From positions 29,764,843-29,828,842 of the forward strand of contig NC_052350.1 of NCBI RefSeq assembly GCF_009727055.1: 64,000 nucleotides of DNA. Reading direction: 5' to 3'. Made by a program: the position numbers and the translations under genes. Shown here in pieces: positions 35,040 through 48,684 of this stretch (position 1 is its first letter; each line of letters starts with the position of its first letter). This DNA comes from Benincasa hispida. Lineage: Eukaryota > Streptophyta > Magnoliopsida > Cucurbitales > Cucurbitaceae. Below the pieces are notes generated by a model, which saw nothing but the letters and a program-made list of their open reading frames with translations, was not told the DNA's origin and ran no database searches.

Positions 35040-35106
35040 AAGCTAACCCAGGGGTAAAACGATAATTTGACCCATCTGATTTTACGAACACTCGTGAAGA
35101 ATTAAC
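35040..35106 (+). repeat. Fragment of a copia-type LTR
   Basis: Matches the middle of the plus-strand copia-type LTRs (the CAGGGGTAAAACG block, compare 28957 and 47452). It continues at 38793 after removal of the insertion 35107-38787. Its left part was lost at the border with the LTR ending at 35039. Confidence 0.7.
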
Positions 35107-38100
35107 TATTGGGTTTTATGTCCTAAAACTCGCAGTTTGTAAAATGATAAACATTTTCTATAATTAATATACTTATTATTGATTTCATAAATTGTATGAA
35201 AGTGTAAATCCAATAAACTAAGACCCATGACTATTGCATGAGTACTTGAACTTTATGTGGAGACATAAGAGTGGATCAGGTTCGAGTAAATAGTCAAAAT
35301 GATCTATGGTACATGAATAAGGTTGGGTACCTTATTCTGGTAACACCATTAGATGCGGCTGATGACATAAAATTTAATCTCTTTATCTAACTTTAACGCT
35401 GCTCTAATTGCGCTCAAGTGCTTTGTGATAAAGAGAATTTCTATGCAATACTACGTTTAAGTATATGCGTTGTTAATGATATGTTCGTAGTATGCGATGT
35501 AATAGTGCATGTCACAAGTTTCCCTACGCTGAACCAAGTATAATTCCAACGCAAGTTTCCCAGAATAATCCGAGGTCAAACACAAGTTAATGCGCTATTA
35601 TTGTGATACATGCGACCGGTTTTTAACAATGAATAAAGGATTTGGGTTTATACAGAAATATAAATTGTGGTGAAAGTAAAAATGCGTTAATAAAATAAAT
35701 CCTAAACTAATATGATACACGATACAAGATACATGATACACGATACTGAGGACAAGAACTAACTGTGAAGTTGTACAAAGATTCGATGTATGCGATGGCA
35801 AGTCTTTATGAATGAAGCAGAAAGAGAAAGAGTAAATAGTAAAAACATCGCAAGTTTGTCAATTGCATTAAAGATGCAACTTTGCTTTCCCTTGGTGTAC
35901 ACCTCTCAGTGATTGACCGCGTTCCCATATCTCTATGGTGAAACAGGGATGAACGTGATGAACGCAAGGTTGTTTCCATCTTTGGAAATACTTCTTCCTT
36001 TAGTTAACGCATTCTTCCAACCTTCTCTCGATAGGGGGAATAACATCTTCACTTCTACTCTCATAGGTGAAAATTCCGTCGAGCATGCTTTAGCTAAACT
36101 TAATTATTTCCTTAACACAAATTAACTTACTTGCTTAATTCTTGCTATTTACCCATGGAATTAAGAACACATAATGGAGAAAATGGATTATGGATGTACG
36201 GAAAGAGACAGAGAGATGACAATGGAAATTATCATAACATTTAATACTAAAATTAAGCATCTGATACATGTTGTGAATGAAAGAGTAAAGAAGATGAAAT
36301 AGAGATTAGAAACAAATATAGAAAGAGTGTCAACGTCTTGACACAGATCCTGAACTTGTGCTTTCCGGCGTGTTCCGTAGTGGAGAGGAAAGCTTCCCTC
36401 TCAGGCTTGCTTTCCTGGTAGAATTGACCTTCGCACAGAGCTTCAGCTATGGGGATTGGAAGGATTCTCTACTCGAAGACTCACCTCTCGGCCTTGTCTC
36501 GTGGTTCGCCCGGATCTACTCTATAAGTCGCTTTAGACCAGCCTCTCTCTCAGAATTAGTATATGCACGTCTCTATGTATTCATGTATATACCAGTATCT
36601 GTATCTGTATGTGTATATCTTTTCAGCGAATTTGAAGAATTTGTTTATAGGCAAGGCCTTGGCTCTTTGAATTTGTGGTCCCAACTATATAGTTATGGTA
36701 GTTCCTGAAATGGCGTAGTGAGAAATTCCTTCTGTTACGCATCAACTCGTTAGAAATGCACAACTGAAAGCTGTACACTTGTTAGAATCCTCCGCAAATG
36801 CATTGCTCTTTACATCTTTAATCGATCGCCGCATGCGGTGTTATTTTTTATTACTGCATGCAGTTGAAATTGTGTTGATCGCTAGAACTCTTGATAGATT
36901 TTCGCATGCGCCATCATTGCGTTGATCACTTCTTCGTTCTTTATTGATGGGTGCAATGCGACGTAGATGCGTTGTTCACTTTATCTTTGAGCCATGAACA
37001 CATGCGGTGACTGATTTCTTGCAAACAGAAACAAAAACATTCTATTCTACCATCGCAATGGTGTTAGAGGGTGTATTGACGAAATTTTATAATTTTCGCA
37101 TTTCTTAGCCAATTTCTATATTATCGACGCAACTTTCCTTTCTTTTAGCCACAATATCTAAATAAACAGTATAAATAACTTGTATTTTTACAAGTTATCA
37201 ACGGCCTACTCTGTAGTTGTTACAAAGAGTTGTAAAGTGCTACATACGATATAATCCTAATTCGTACATGTTATGACATGAGGAGTGGGGGCATCCTATG
37301 CAATGAGTTTGTATAAGATCAGACCAAGAAATAAGTCACTTTTACTTTATAACGCTATTTACTGTATAAGACTAACTATTTCACCTATATGACCTAGGTA
37401 ACTCGATCTTAATCCTAAGCTAACTATGAAATCCTGTTTATTCGGGATTACCCTTAGATTTGCATATGTGAGGGTTGGCTCAAAGACCCCGGCTCAAAGA
37501 CCCCGGCTCAATAATACTCCCATTGTAGGGGTAAGACCTAATAGATAGCTAGGGACATAAGGTGCAAGACAGAGTTCACGCCTACCTGATTTAGGGATAG
37601 GAGAAAGGTTGTTCACTCAAGTACTGAATCCAGGTTTGGAACAAGGGACCCTACCCTCTCATTGGGCTGAGAGAGTTTGGTTTAGTGATTGGATCACAAA
37701 CCAGTTGTTCATTAGAGAATTAGTAGGAACTTGAGGAATAAGACGTAATCTCGATGGTAAAACAGATATTTGACCCAGCCGTTATTACGAACAACCTGTG
37801 AAGGGTCGACTTACTGATTATGGTTAAATCATGTGGACATAATATATCTACATTGAGAGGAGTGCAACCTTGGGCTTTAGTGGAGTGACCCATTAGTTAA
37901 CGAATTTAGATTAATCTGGTCTAATGAGTTTAGCCAATTAATCTCAGATTGTTGGAGCCCTTGATCTGTAGGTCCGCAAGGTCCCCCTACTAGCTCTAAA
38001 TGGACTAGCTCTAGAATAGCGTGATAAGTTAATTTGAAACGTTCAAATTAGAATTAAAGAAATTAGTAATTATATGAGATATAATTACGTGTTTAATTTG

Positions 38101-38787
38101 AGAATTAAAAGAAATAGGAGAATTTACATTTAAATATGATTTAAATATATAAAGATGGATGTGTGTAAAAATTAATTTAATATTTGATATTAAATTAATT
38201 AAGTTTTATTTAAATTTTAATTTATGAAATTAATTTTAGTTTTTCAATTTCTAAAACCAAAATGGATTTTGGAAATATCAAATTTTGATTTTGAGATAAA
38301 ATTGAAAAATTGAAAAAACAAAACACAAATAGAAAAACATGGTTTTCCATTATTTATCTCCTACTTGCTCACACAAAAGCCATCACTATTACCTTGTGTT
38401 ACTCCAAGCATGAGTTACAACTCATGCAACTCTCTTCCTTTCATAATGGTCAGCAATATTTCAAGAGAGAATTTTAGAGAAAATTCGCATTGAAGAAAGA
38501 GTTCTTCAACCAGATTGCTGCTGTGAGCAATTCTCCTTCATCCCTTGATTCAAGCTTATTTTGAGTCCCACAACTCAATCTAGAGCACCAAGAGAATAGT
38601 AGAGAAGATCTTGGGTGGTCCGCAACAAGATTTGGAGAAGATTTCGAGCTTTGAAGAGGTCCTACAAAGGTTTGTCATGAAACTCACTTGTTTTCTGCAA
38701 GAGCATGCTTTATATTTTTCCAAAATTAATTAATTAAAGTATTTAAATGATTCTTGTTGCTTCCACTGTTATTGATACTTTCGTACA
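35107..38787 (+). mobile_element. Solo LTR, copia type, itself split by an Athila-type LTR
   Basis: Starts TATTGGGTTTTATGTCC (TG changed to TA) and ends TTTCGTACA. TSDs TTAAC (35102-35106) and CTAAC (38788-38792) differ at one base. It contains the insertion 35360-37200; joining the two parts restores the GATGCGGCCTACTCTGTAG block seen in its relatives. Confidence 0.82.
35360..37200 (-). mobile_element. Solo LTR, Athila type, nested
   Basis: On the minus strand it starts TGATAACTTGTAAAAATAC and ends in ATGTCATCA. TSDs GCGGC (35355-35359) and ACGGC (37201-37205) differ at one base. It is homologous to 56487-58566. The ORFs at 35913-36125 and 36358-36708 are LTR sequence, not genes. Confidence 0.85.
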
Positions 38788-38792
38788 CTAAC

Positions 38793-39952
38793 TTGCTGTT
38801 ATTGGTCTATATTTGTGGACACCGAAATATATTTGCAGTGAGAAGAGTGCAGTTGTGGGTTTTTAGTGAAGTGTATCCATAGTTAACAAATATTGATTAA
38901 CTTGGTTATTGATTTTAGCCAATTGATCTTATATTGCTTAAGTTGCTGATTTGTAGGCCCATGAGGTCCCCTTCCTAGCTTGTAAAATGAATTGAGGTAA
39001 CTATGTCTTGAATTGACTTTGAAATGTTCAAATTCACTTAAGGAAATAATATAATGTATAATGATACACTATAACATAGAGTTTCTATTTTATTTAATCT
39101 TTATAATATAAATTTAATGTGTATTTGATGCACACTAAAACTATAGATTACAACTAATGTGTATTCGATGCACATTAAAACTATATGTTATGAGAGAAAT
39201 ACAATTGAATATGATTTGAATATAGGCTAAATTAAATATTTGATATTTAATTTGGCAATTATTTAATTAGATAATTAAATAATTATTTAATTTAATTTGA
39301 TTTGATTTAATTAAATTAATTGAATTAAAACTATAGGTTATGTGAGAGATGTTTCATTTAAATATGATTTAAATGAAATAATTAATTAAATAAGATTTGA
39401 ATAATTATTAATTAATTATTAATNTAATTATTAATTATTAATTTTAATTAATTAAAAAAGATAGCTCCCACGTAGGGGAGTTGTCCGAATTGTGGGTTCT
39501 TCCACGTTCACTCTCTCTCTCTCTTCTGTTAGTTAAGAGACCTGCAAAAAAGAATATTCCCTCAAGTGAACGAATTTTGTTTTTTGAAAAACACAGAAAG
39601 GTACTGTGAGAAAATTTCTCTCAAGAAGGAATATTCCTCTTCTCTTCCCAATCAATTTGCCACAAACCAATTTCTACCTAAAAAAAAATTCAGAGGATAG
39701 CAAGGCAACACTTGTAATGTTGGTCGTGAAATCAATTGGAGAACTGATTTTTGGTTTGGTTCTACAAAGGTAAAATCTTTATCCCTATCCTCTAATATCA
39801 TACTTAACCTAAAATAATTCTACAGTAGGCAATTTCTTTGTTGGTCTCTGTATTATTTTTTAATTTCCCACTGTATGGGTATTTTAGAAATCCCAAATTA
39901 ATAATGATTTTGGTTATGTGATTTTCGCTGCGTTAAGGCTTTCATCCTTACA
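38793..39952 (+). repeat. Remainder of the copia-type LTR interrupted at 35106
   Basis: Continues the GTGGACA...ATATATTTGCAGTGAG block and ends near CATCCTTACA, then joins copia integrase. Very AT-rich (TTAATTAA words at 39230-39460). An N at 39424 marks another join. Confidence 0.65.
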
Positions 39953-40218
39953 CTATGAAATAGTCTTGAAAACTTAAATCCATATACTTTCCACCTCCAT
40001 CAGTTTGAAGTGTCTTAATGGTTTTACCTCATTAATTCTCAACCTCAGCCTTGTACTCTTTGAACTTCTCAAGAGCTTTAGACTTATGTTGCATTAGGTA
40101 AACATACCCATATCTAGAATAATCATCTATAAAAGAGATGAGATATTCAAACCCTCCTCTTGCCTTAACATTCATAGGACCAAAGAGATCCGAATGTACA
40201 AGTTCCAAGGGTTCTTTA
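39953..40218 (-). pseudogene. Copia integrase core fragment
   Basis: The minus strand gives REPLELVHSDLFGPMNVKAR, GGFEYLISFIDDYSRYGYVY, LMQHKSKALEKFKEYKAEVE and later GGKYMDLSFQDYF-like residues. This is the start of the copia integrase catalytic core (first Asp in HSD and second near GG.Y). It is cut on the left by the LTR ending at 39952 and on the right by the Tekay-like LTR at 40219. The rest of this copia copy is not visible next to it. Confidence 0.8.
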
Positions 40219-40345
40219 TGTAAAGCCCTAAACCTATTTTACTAACTAATTATGTTTAATTCCTCTTAATTACGTGTTTAATTACCCTAATTACGTATTT
40301 TAATTCTTGTACGCATGTAGTTATAATGTTTTTAGTAGTTGAAAT

Positions 40346-43300
40346 TGATGGAGTTAGCATGCAATAAGCAGAAGAAATCAGGATCATAAGCACTCTAATT
40401 CATCAATTTTAGCATTTAAGACAACATGCTCATAAGAAAATCAAGGGTTTCAGAAAAGATACCTTTGAAGAACTCTTCTATCTTTAAATTCAGTTTGTTT
40501 CTCCACTCCAAATGGTTGTAAACCACCACTTGGTCTTCCCTACTATTCTCTTGGACCTAAGATTGGTTTGTGAGAACCAAAATGAGTAGGAATTGAGGGA
40601 ATTTTGGAGATGAAAAGTTGTTTTGGAGAACATTCAATGAAGAACTCTTCTTCGACCTTGAATCTCAGAAAAATTCAGTGTGTCTCACCTCTTCTCAGTA
40701 GAAAGTTTCTGGTTTTGATTAATTTCATCATGTAATCCCATTGCATAATACCTTGACAACACTTACTTGAGAAGATTAAGTGGGAATTGAGTGGTAAATT
40801 GGTGTCTAATGTGTGAAAAACCCAGTTATTTGAAATTTTCAATTTTCAAATTAAATAAAATTGATTTAAAATCAGTAAAAATTAAATTAAAACAAAAATT
40901 GATTTTCTATATTTTAATTTTCATCAAATTCAAATTTTCAATTTTTAAATAAAAATAATCGATTTAATTAATAAAATAATTTAATATCCAATATTAAATT
41001 ATTAAAATACCAATTTATAATCATGAATCTCTATTCATATATTTAATATTTGATGGAGCACGAGACATATGCAGCAGAATAAGGATCTAATTACACTCTA
41101 ATTGCTTTTAATTAAAAGGAAATTAGCATGCAAATGTAAACTAAAATGGATAGAATACAACCATTGTAGCTTCCGAAAAATACTTTTTCTCGCTGAATCT
41201 CGACCCGTACTCTTTCGAACCACCACTAGAGTTTACCTGCTATTCTTTGGACTCAGAACCGAGTTGTGAGACCCAGTGAATGAAGGAATGAAAAGAGAAT
41301 AAAGGGAGGTTCAAGGTTAATGTGAGAAGGGAATTTTTGGTGAGAATTTGAAAACCAAAATAGAAAACTTTTTTCAAGAAGAAAAAAAAAGTTTACTTCA
41401 AAAGAAAACTTCTTTTTATAAAACTATTACATGCATCTAATGCATGTAAAAAATTACCAAAGATCAATACCTCACGAAGCACTAAACCAAAGTGAGCTAT
41501 GTGTCATTCTATAATGTTTACACATAGTCCACTTAAGTTAGTGGGATTATCCAACAAAAATGTTGGATAATTCCACTAACTCTTAGTCAAGGGCAAAATG
41601 GTCTTTTTCTATTTGGTCAAAATCAAACTTTGACTTTTAGTGTAAAAAGTCAACCTTTGACTTTTTACAGTTTTAACATTCTTGGCTAATTTTGACCTCC
41701 CGAACATGAATCCGCATTCATATTTTTTTAATTCAAATCACATTTGAATATAGAGTGTCATACAAAAAACCGATAGCGATATCGCATATACTTGTTGGTT
41801 TTAATCCCTTTTCTTAATTTAAACAATTCAAATTAATCTAACATACTGTTCTAAGTTTAATCCATATGAGCTAGCAGGGGGACTTAATGGACCTACAGAT
41901 CATGAGCTCCAAAAATCCGAGATTAACCGGTAAAACTCTTTAACCTAATTAATCAACATTTGTTAACTAATGGGTCATTCCATTAAAGTCTCATAGTTGC
42001 ACTCCCCTCACTATAGATATGTTTCTGTCCATCTGATATAACCATAACCAGTAAGTCAATCTTTCACAAGTTGTTCGTGGTCTTGGCTGGGTCAAAATAC
42101 CGTTTTACCCCCGAGAACACTTCTTGCTCCTTCAGTCCCACTGAACCTCTAAAGAACAATTGATTTATGGTCCAACCAACAAATCCAGTTCCTCAGAGCC
42201 TAGTGAGAGGGTGGGGCCCCTTGTTCTTATTTTGAAGTCAGCACTTAAGGGAGCAACCTATCTACTACCCTTAGAGATGGGTAGGAGTAAAGTTCGTCTT
42301 GCACCATATATCCCCAGCTATTTACCTGGTCTTACCCCTGAAATGGGAGGCTTATTGAGCCAGCGCTGTTGAGCTGCTCTCACCCATGTAGATCTAAGGA
42401 TAATCCCTAATAAATAGGAGTTCATAGTTAGCTTAGGATTGAGATCGAGTTACTTAGGTCATCAAATTTGAATTAGTCAGTTTTAAACAGTAAACGGTAT
42501 TATAAAGTAAAAGTGACTAAGTCGTGGTCCAGTCTTATACAAAATCATTGTATAGGATGCCCCCACTCACATATCTCTATATGAATGATTCAGGATCACA
42601 TTGTTTGTATTAATTACAAAGTGGGCCACATCCATAGTGTCCCCAGAACAAGGTGTCCAACCTTATCCTTATACTATAGACCATTTTAGGCTATATACTC
42701 GAACTTGATCCATGTTTTATGTCATCACATAAAGTTCAAGTCTACATTAAATAGCCTTAGGACCTTAGTTTATTGGATTCAAGATTACAATTTCAATAAA
42801 AATTTTATTGAAAAACAAAACAAAATATGTTTATCAATTTACAAACTATAAGTTTTAGGACATAAAATCCAACAATATTTAAATTAAATTTAAATATTAT
42901 CCAATTCTCCAATTTCGTTTAATTTAATAATTAAACGTGTAATTATATCGTATATAATTACTAATACCCTAATTTGAATTTGAACGTTTCAAATTTACTC
43001 ATCACTCTATTCTAAGGTTTAATCGGTTTGTGAACTAGTAGGGGGACCTAATGGATCTATAGATCATGGACTCCAAGGATCAGAGATTAATTGGGTAAAC
43101 TCTTTAAGTCTAATTTCGACATTCGTTAACTATCGGGTCACTCCAATAATGCCTAGTAGTTGCACTCCCTTCACTATAGATATCTTTATGTCCACTTGAT
43201 TTAACCGTAATCAGTAAGTCGACCCTTCACAGATTGTTCGTAATAACAACTTGGTCAAATGTTGTTTTACCCCCGAAATTACATCTTGCTCCTTAAGTCC

Positions 43301-44063
43301 CACTGATCCTCTAATGAATAATTGGTTTGTGATCCAATCACCAACTGAGTCCCTATCGAGCCATTGAAAGTGTGGGGCCCCTTGTTCAAGACCTAGAATC
43401 AGTACTTAAAAGAACAACCTCTCTACTATCCCTAAAAGCGAGTAGAGGTAAATTCGGTCTTGCACCCTATGTCCTCAGCTATCTACCCAATCTTACCCCT
43501 AAAATGGGAGGCTTATTTAGTCGGCGTTGTTGAGCCAACCCTCACCTATGCAAATCTAAAGATAATCTCGAATAAACAGGAATTCATAGTTGGCTTAGGA
43601 TTAAGGTCGAGTTACCTAGGTCATTGGTTTGAAATAGTCAGTCTTAAATAGTAAACAACGTTATAAAGTAAGAGTGACTTATTTATTGGTCCTGGTCTTA
43701 TACAAACTCTTTGCATAGGATGTTCCCACTCGCATGTCTCCATGTGAACAATTCAGGATCACATCGTTTGTACTAAATACATAGTGGGCCGCATCCGATA
43801 GTGTTACCAAAATAAGGTACCCAACCTTATTCGTATACTATAGACCGTTTTGGCTATTTACTTGAACTTGATCCATATTTTTGTCTCCACATAAAGTTCA
43901 AGTATTGATGTAATAGCCATGGATCTTAGTTTATTGGATTTAGTCTTTACAAGTGCAATTTACATATTCAATATTTATTGAATAAAACATCAATAATATC
44001 TTTATTGCAAATAGAATATGTTTAATATTACAAACTGCAAGTTTTAGGATATACAACACAACA
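40346..44063 (-). mobile_element. Solo LTR, copia type, TSD GAAAT, itself split
   Basis: The minus strand starts TGTTGTGTTGTATATCC at 44063; the plus-strand left end is TGATGGAGTTAGC. Perfect TSDs GAAAT at 40341-40345 and 44064-44068. It contains the younger LTR 41051-42874. Confidence 0.88.
41051..42874 (-). mobile_element. Solo LTR, copia type, TSD ATATT, nested in a relative
   Basis: The minus strand starts TGTTGGATTTTATGTCC at 42874; the left end is TGATGGAGCACGAG. Perfect TSDs ATATT at 41046-41050 and 42875-42879. It is inserted in an LTR of its own family, with the same orientation. Confidence 0.9.
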
Positions 44064-46498
44064 GAAATAATATGGAAGTTACAGTGAGTTTGTGTGTGAA
44101 GTTAGAGATGAGGAAAAGTTGCTAAGTCTTGAAAGGGGGCGCTCTCGGGTAGTAAAGAGTAGCTAACACTTAGACAAAATTTGGGAAGGTTAAGGCAAAT
44201 GAAGGTTGGTGTGATGCTAGGTTGAAAGGGAAGTAGAAATTTGCCTAAGTGCTAGAAGTTATGCTCTCGGGTGAGATTAGAGAGCTAACACTTAGATGGA
44301 AATAAGAAACTTATAAGTGAGGAAAGCATGATTTTTTATAGGCTCAAGAGCCTAAGGGTGGGAATTGGCTAGGTCTAATAAGAGGTATGCATCAAGGGCC
44401 TTTTCAAGGTCAATGCAGGCCTAGGATGGTTAGTATGCAGGCAGTTGAGGTTGCCTAAGTGAACGCATGGTAGACAAGGAGTGCTAAGGCATATGAGAGG
44501 TTAAGGGGGGCATCAATGAGTGTCACCAATGTATACGTTGGCTAGCGATGCGTGAGCAAGGGTGGGTGGTGTTAGCTGAGGAATGCGTTGGTCGAGGAGA
44601 AAAGCTAGCTGGGATGCCAAGTGGCATGATTAGAGACCATTAGTAAAGGTTAGTGCACCATCTGTCATTTTAAGGAAGTACTATAATCATGCAACCTTAT
44701 ATAAAAGAGAGTTTTGAATTGAAGAGTTCGGTTTGGGCATTCTACTCGTGCCAAGGAAGGAAAGTTGTTGTGAATTTGAAGCTTGAACAGTCAAGGAGTT
44801 AATCCAAGGCTACCAAAGGAAAATTCCCATGGAAGGGAGTTGTAGGTTGAAGAATTTTTTCGAGTGTTCAAGAATTTTAGGCTATGCAGCCGAGTTGTAA
44901 AGATTGGTAAATTTCAAGCTCGTATAGGAGAATCTAAGGTTGGAATCTTAAGGTAAGCTATTTAAGATGTCTAGAAATAAGTTCTTAGAGGAAGTTTCAT
45001 GAGATTAGGTTTGGGATTTAACTTATTCAGGCTGGAAGTGAAATCTGAAATTTTTGTTGGATGAACAAGTAGGCAATTGCAATCCACGCATAATCAAGCA
45101 GTTGACCAGCTTAGGCTAACTGTGGACGAGCATCCATCACATAGGCGAGGCAGGCACGTTCTGACGCTTAGGAGCATTTTATGCACGCTACTTACTACCT
45201 AGCTAGTTGCAAGGTAAAAATGTGGTTAAGTGTGGTAATGCAGAAAGTACCTATGTGTTGAGCATGTGTCGAGAAAAAGGAATGAAATGATGCATCGAAC
45301 TATATTTGAGGCTTAGCATGTGTTAAATTTGAATAGTAAGTTAAGTTCAAGAGGGGGATAAAGGCATTAACCAAAGGCTCTTATTGTTCGCTTACAGGGG
45401 GCAGATGCATATAGAACACACCTACAACCTTTTGAGAGAGTAACTCAAAGACAGTTAGTTTTAACTTGATTTTCCAATGCATGTTTTAATTATAGGGAAT
45501 CGATTCTGAAAGCATGTTGATGGTTTTAAGATAGGTTTTACATGTAATTTCCATGCGTTTCCTTTCAATTTTATTGCATGTTTTAGTATTAAAATGAGCT
45601 ATGTAAGGATTCTCTTAAGTATGGTAAGTACATTGTTTTATGATGTTAACATGTTATATGCTTGATATGTAATGTACTAGCTACTCCTTAGCATTGGTAC
45701 TAAAGGTATGGTGAGGTACCCAACTATATGATGATCCTTGTTACCGAAGTTATGGTAAAGTAAGTAGGATCCTACTCATTTCTACGTGCACGTAAGATCT
45801 ATGTTATTGATATTTGATGAGATCGAGAAAAAAGGCTCTCTCTCAACTAAGATTACTAGAGATTGAGAAAAAGGGCTCTCCCTCATGTTCAGGCAAAGGA
45901 TGAGCTTTAATGCAGGGCTTTACGTGTTATAATTTTATGTTTCCAAGTTTTTATTCCCAAACCCTAGGAATGAATATGTAAATATTTTATGAAAAACATG
46001 CTTATATTATGAATTGAAGAAAGTATGTTTCTTTAAAAAAGCCACTCACTGAGAATTTTAAGCTCACCCTTCTTAATGTTTTCCTTCCCAGGTAGCAGTC
46101 GACGTCCTGAGGCCTAGCAGTTCTGCAAGTCAATCACTTCTCAAGAACCTCGAGAACTTGAAGTTTAGATGGCTCATCATGTTTTTGTTAAACTTGGATC
46201 TTATGTTCGTGTTGTGGGGGTTAGGGTAGAGTCTTGAGTGGTTATTGTAAATAGTCTAACTTGGACCTCTTTGCTGTGTCGTATGTAAATAAGGTGTTCT
46301 ACTATATAAGAATCTTTATGCTTAAGTTGTATTGACCCTGTGGTAATGATCTGTTGTGAGACATAAACTATTTACCAAGTACTAAGGCACAAGTTCATGG
46401 AAGTATGTTGGTAGTGGCTATCATCAGAGGTTTGGCAATTATTGTCTTCACACTTCTTCTCGGGTTAGGAAGGTAATTTAGGAAAGGGTGTGATAAGT

Positions 46499-46510
46499 TG
46501 GTATCAGAGC
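46499..46510 (+). promoter_or_regulatory. Primer binding site of the split Tekay-like element
   Basis: Perfect TGGTATCAGAGC next to the LTR end, followed by ATAAG as in the minus-strand relative. Confidence 0.88.
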
Positions 46511-46591
46511 ATAAGATTTTGGGAATAGAGTCATGCATTATTAGACTAGGGGCATGCGAATGTTGTTATAAACCTAATAATGTATATGTTA

Positions 46592-46691
46592 TAGGAAGCA
46601 TGCCTCGAAAAGGTGACAGACTAACTCAACAGATGACTGAAGGGAATCGTGACCTTACCAGAGATCCCGTAGCTCGAAGGGATCAAGATCC
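46592..46691 (+). pseudogene. Gag N-terminus of the split element
   Basis: An ATG about 90 bases after the PBS gives PRKGDRLTQQMTEGNRDLTR and DPVARRDQDP, a basic gag start. The frame is cut at 46691 by an LTR; codons after the insertion (PTRELVVQEAKSEGG) continue it in frame once one TSD copy is removed. Confidence 0.7.
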
Positions 46692-48684
46692 TGTTGGGTT
46701 GTATGTCCTAAAACTCGTAGTTATCAAAGTTATTATTGAATCTATTAATTGCATTCATAAAGTCTAAATTCAATAAACAAAGATACATGGCTATAACATG
46801 AATACTTGAACTTCATGTAGAGACATAAAGATGGATCAAGTTCGAGTAAATAGCCAAAATGGTCTATAGTATTTGAATAAGGTTGGGTGCTTATTCTTGT
46901 AGCACTATTGGATGCGGCCTACTCTATAGCTATTACAAATTGTTATAAAAAAAGTACAAATGAAGTGATCTTGATTCGTTCATGTATTGACATGACGAGT
47001 GGAGGCGTCCTATGCTATGAGTTTGCATAAGATCGGACCAAGAAATGAGTCACTCTTACTTTATAACGTTGTTTACTGTTTAAGACTGACTATTTCGCTT
47101 AGATGACCTAGGTAACTCGATCTTAACCTGAGTTAACTATGAACTCCTGTTTATCCAGGATTTTCCTTAGATTTGCATGGGTGAGAGTTGGCTTAACAGC
47201 GTCGGCTCAATAAGCCTCCCATTTCAAAGGTAAGACTGGGTAGATAGCTGGGGACATAGGGTACAAGACAGAATTCACGCCTACTTGATTTAGGGATAGA
47301 AGAATGGTTGTTCTGTTAAATACTAAATCCAAGTCTTGAACAAAGGGCCCCACCCTCTCACTGGCACGAGAGGGATTCAATTTAGTGATTGGATCATAAA
47401 CCAATTGTTCATTAGAGGATCAGTTGGAACTTAAGGAACAAGACGCAATATCGGGGGTAAAACAGCGTATTGACCCAACCGTTATTATCAACAACCTGTG
47501 AATGGTCGACTTACTGGTTATGGTTAAATCATGTGGACACAAATATATCTACAATGAGGAGAGTGCAACTATCGAGCTATAGTGGTGTGACCTGATAGTT
47601 AACGAATACCGATTAATTTGGACTAAAGTGTTTAACCAATTAATCTTAACCGTTGTAGCTCATGATTTATAGGTCCATAAGGTCTTTCTATTAGCTCGTA
47701 AAACATGAATACCTTGAATTATTAAATTGAGTGAATTTGGAATGATATCAATTTGAATTGTTCAAATTGAATTTCAATTTGAAAATTTTCAAATTGAAAT
47801 TAGGGTTTGAATTTAATAAATTTCAAATTTAAATTAGGGTTTGTATAAATTATATATGATATAAATAATGTTTAATTTATTGAAATTAAATGAAATTGGA
47901 GAGTTTATAATATTTAAATATTGATTTAAATATTAATTACATAGATAGGATTCATGATCAAAATTTTGTGTGTGATTAATTTGATATTTGATATTAAATT
48001 AATTAATTAATTAATTAATTATGTTTAATTAATTAAAAATCAAATTAATTTCCAATTTTAATTTTCAATTTGAGAAATTGAATACTGAAATATTTAATTT
48101 GATTAATTATGAATTAATCAAATTGAATTTACTTAATTTAGGATTAATTAAATTGAAATTAAAATGGAATTTGAAAATTGGAGAAAATGACTTGAGTGAG
48201 TTTTCCACTTTTTCCTCCAAGTTGGATGTGTCCTACCCATTATCCACACAAATTCCACTTATTAAATCAAGTAGTTGTTGGCTTCATTGAAAGGCTGAAT
48301 TGCTTGCATGTTGCTTAAGTACAAAACTTTCTGAATTGAAGAAGAGATTAGGGTCTTTTTGCAGCTGGAAAACTGTTTTCTACTACTGCTTCTTCTTCCT
48401 CTTCAAACCCACAAAAACAACTTCACAAATTCACTCAAATCCAAGTTCCACCACTCAAATTCAAGGCTGAGAATAGTATAGAAGATTTCTTAGTGGTTCA
48501 CGGTTGATTTAGAACTGAATTGGAGTAAAGAGCAGCTTGGAATTGGAAGAATTCATCAAAAAAGTATGTAACATGAAACCCACTTGTGTTTTTCTGATGA
48601 TGCATGCTTTAAAACTCAAACTAAATGTAATTAAATTGCTTATTCATTCTGTTTGTATCTATTGCATGTTAGTATATCATATCG
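46692..48684 (+). mobile_element. Solo LTR, copia type, in gag
   Basis: Starts TGTTGGGTTGTATGTCC. Right end set by the return of gag at 48685. TSDs GATCC (46687-46691) and TATCC (48685-48689) differ at one base. The 3' part (47750-48180) is extremely AT-rich with TTAATTAA runs. Confidence 0.82.

Larger units (their letters stand above)
40219..46495 (+). repeat. 5' LTR of the split Tekay-like element
   Basis: Starts TGTAAAGCCCTAAACC and ends GGGTGTGATA just before TTGGTATCAGAGC. Its own sequence is 40219-40345 plus 44069-46495 (about 2.5 kb); the rest is the nested copia-type LTR. The final CA has become TA. Confidence 0.8.

Noticed and set aside
36358..36708. 116-residue ORF as a possible small host protein
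   Set aside because: It lies wholly within the Athila-type solo LTR 35360-37200 and the relative at 56487-58566 lacks the open frame.
42160..42372. 70-residue ORF (and similar ones at 43460 and 47207)
   Set aside because: Short frames inside copia-type LTRs in both orientations; no coding signature.
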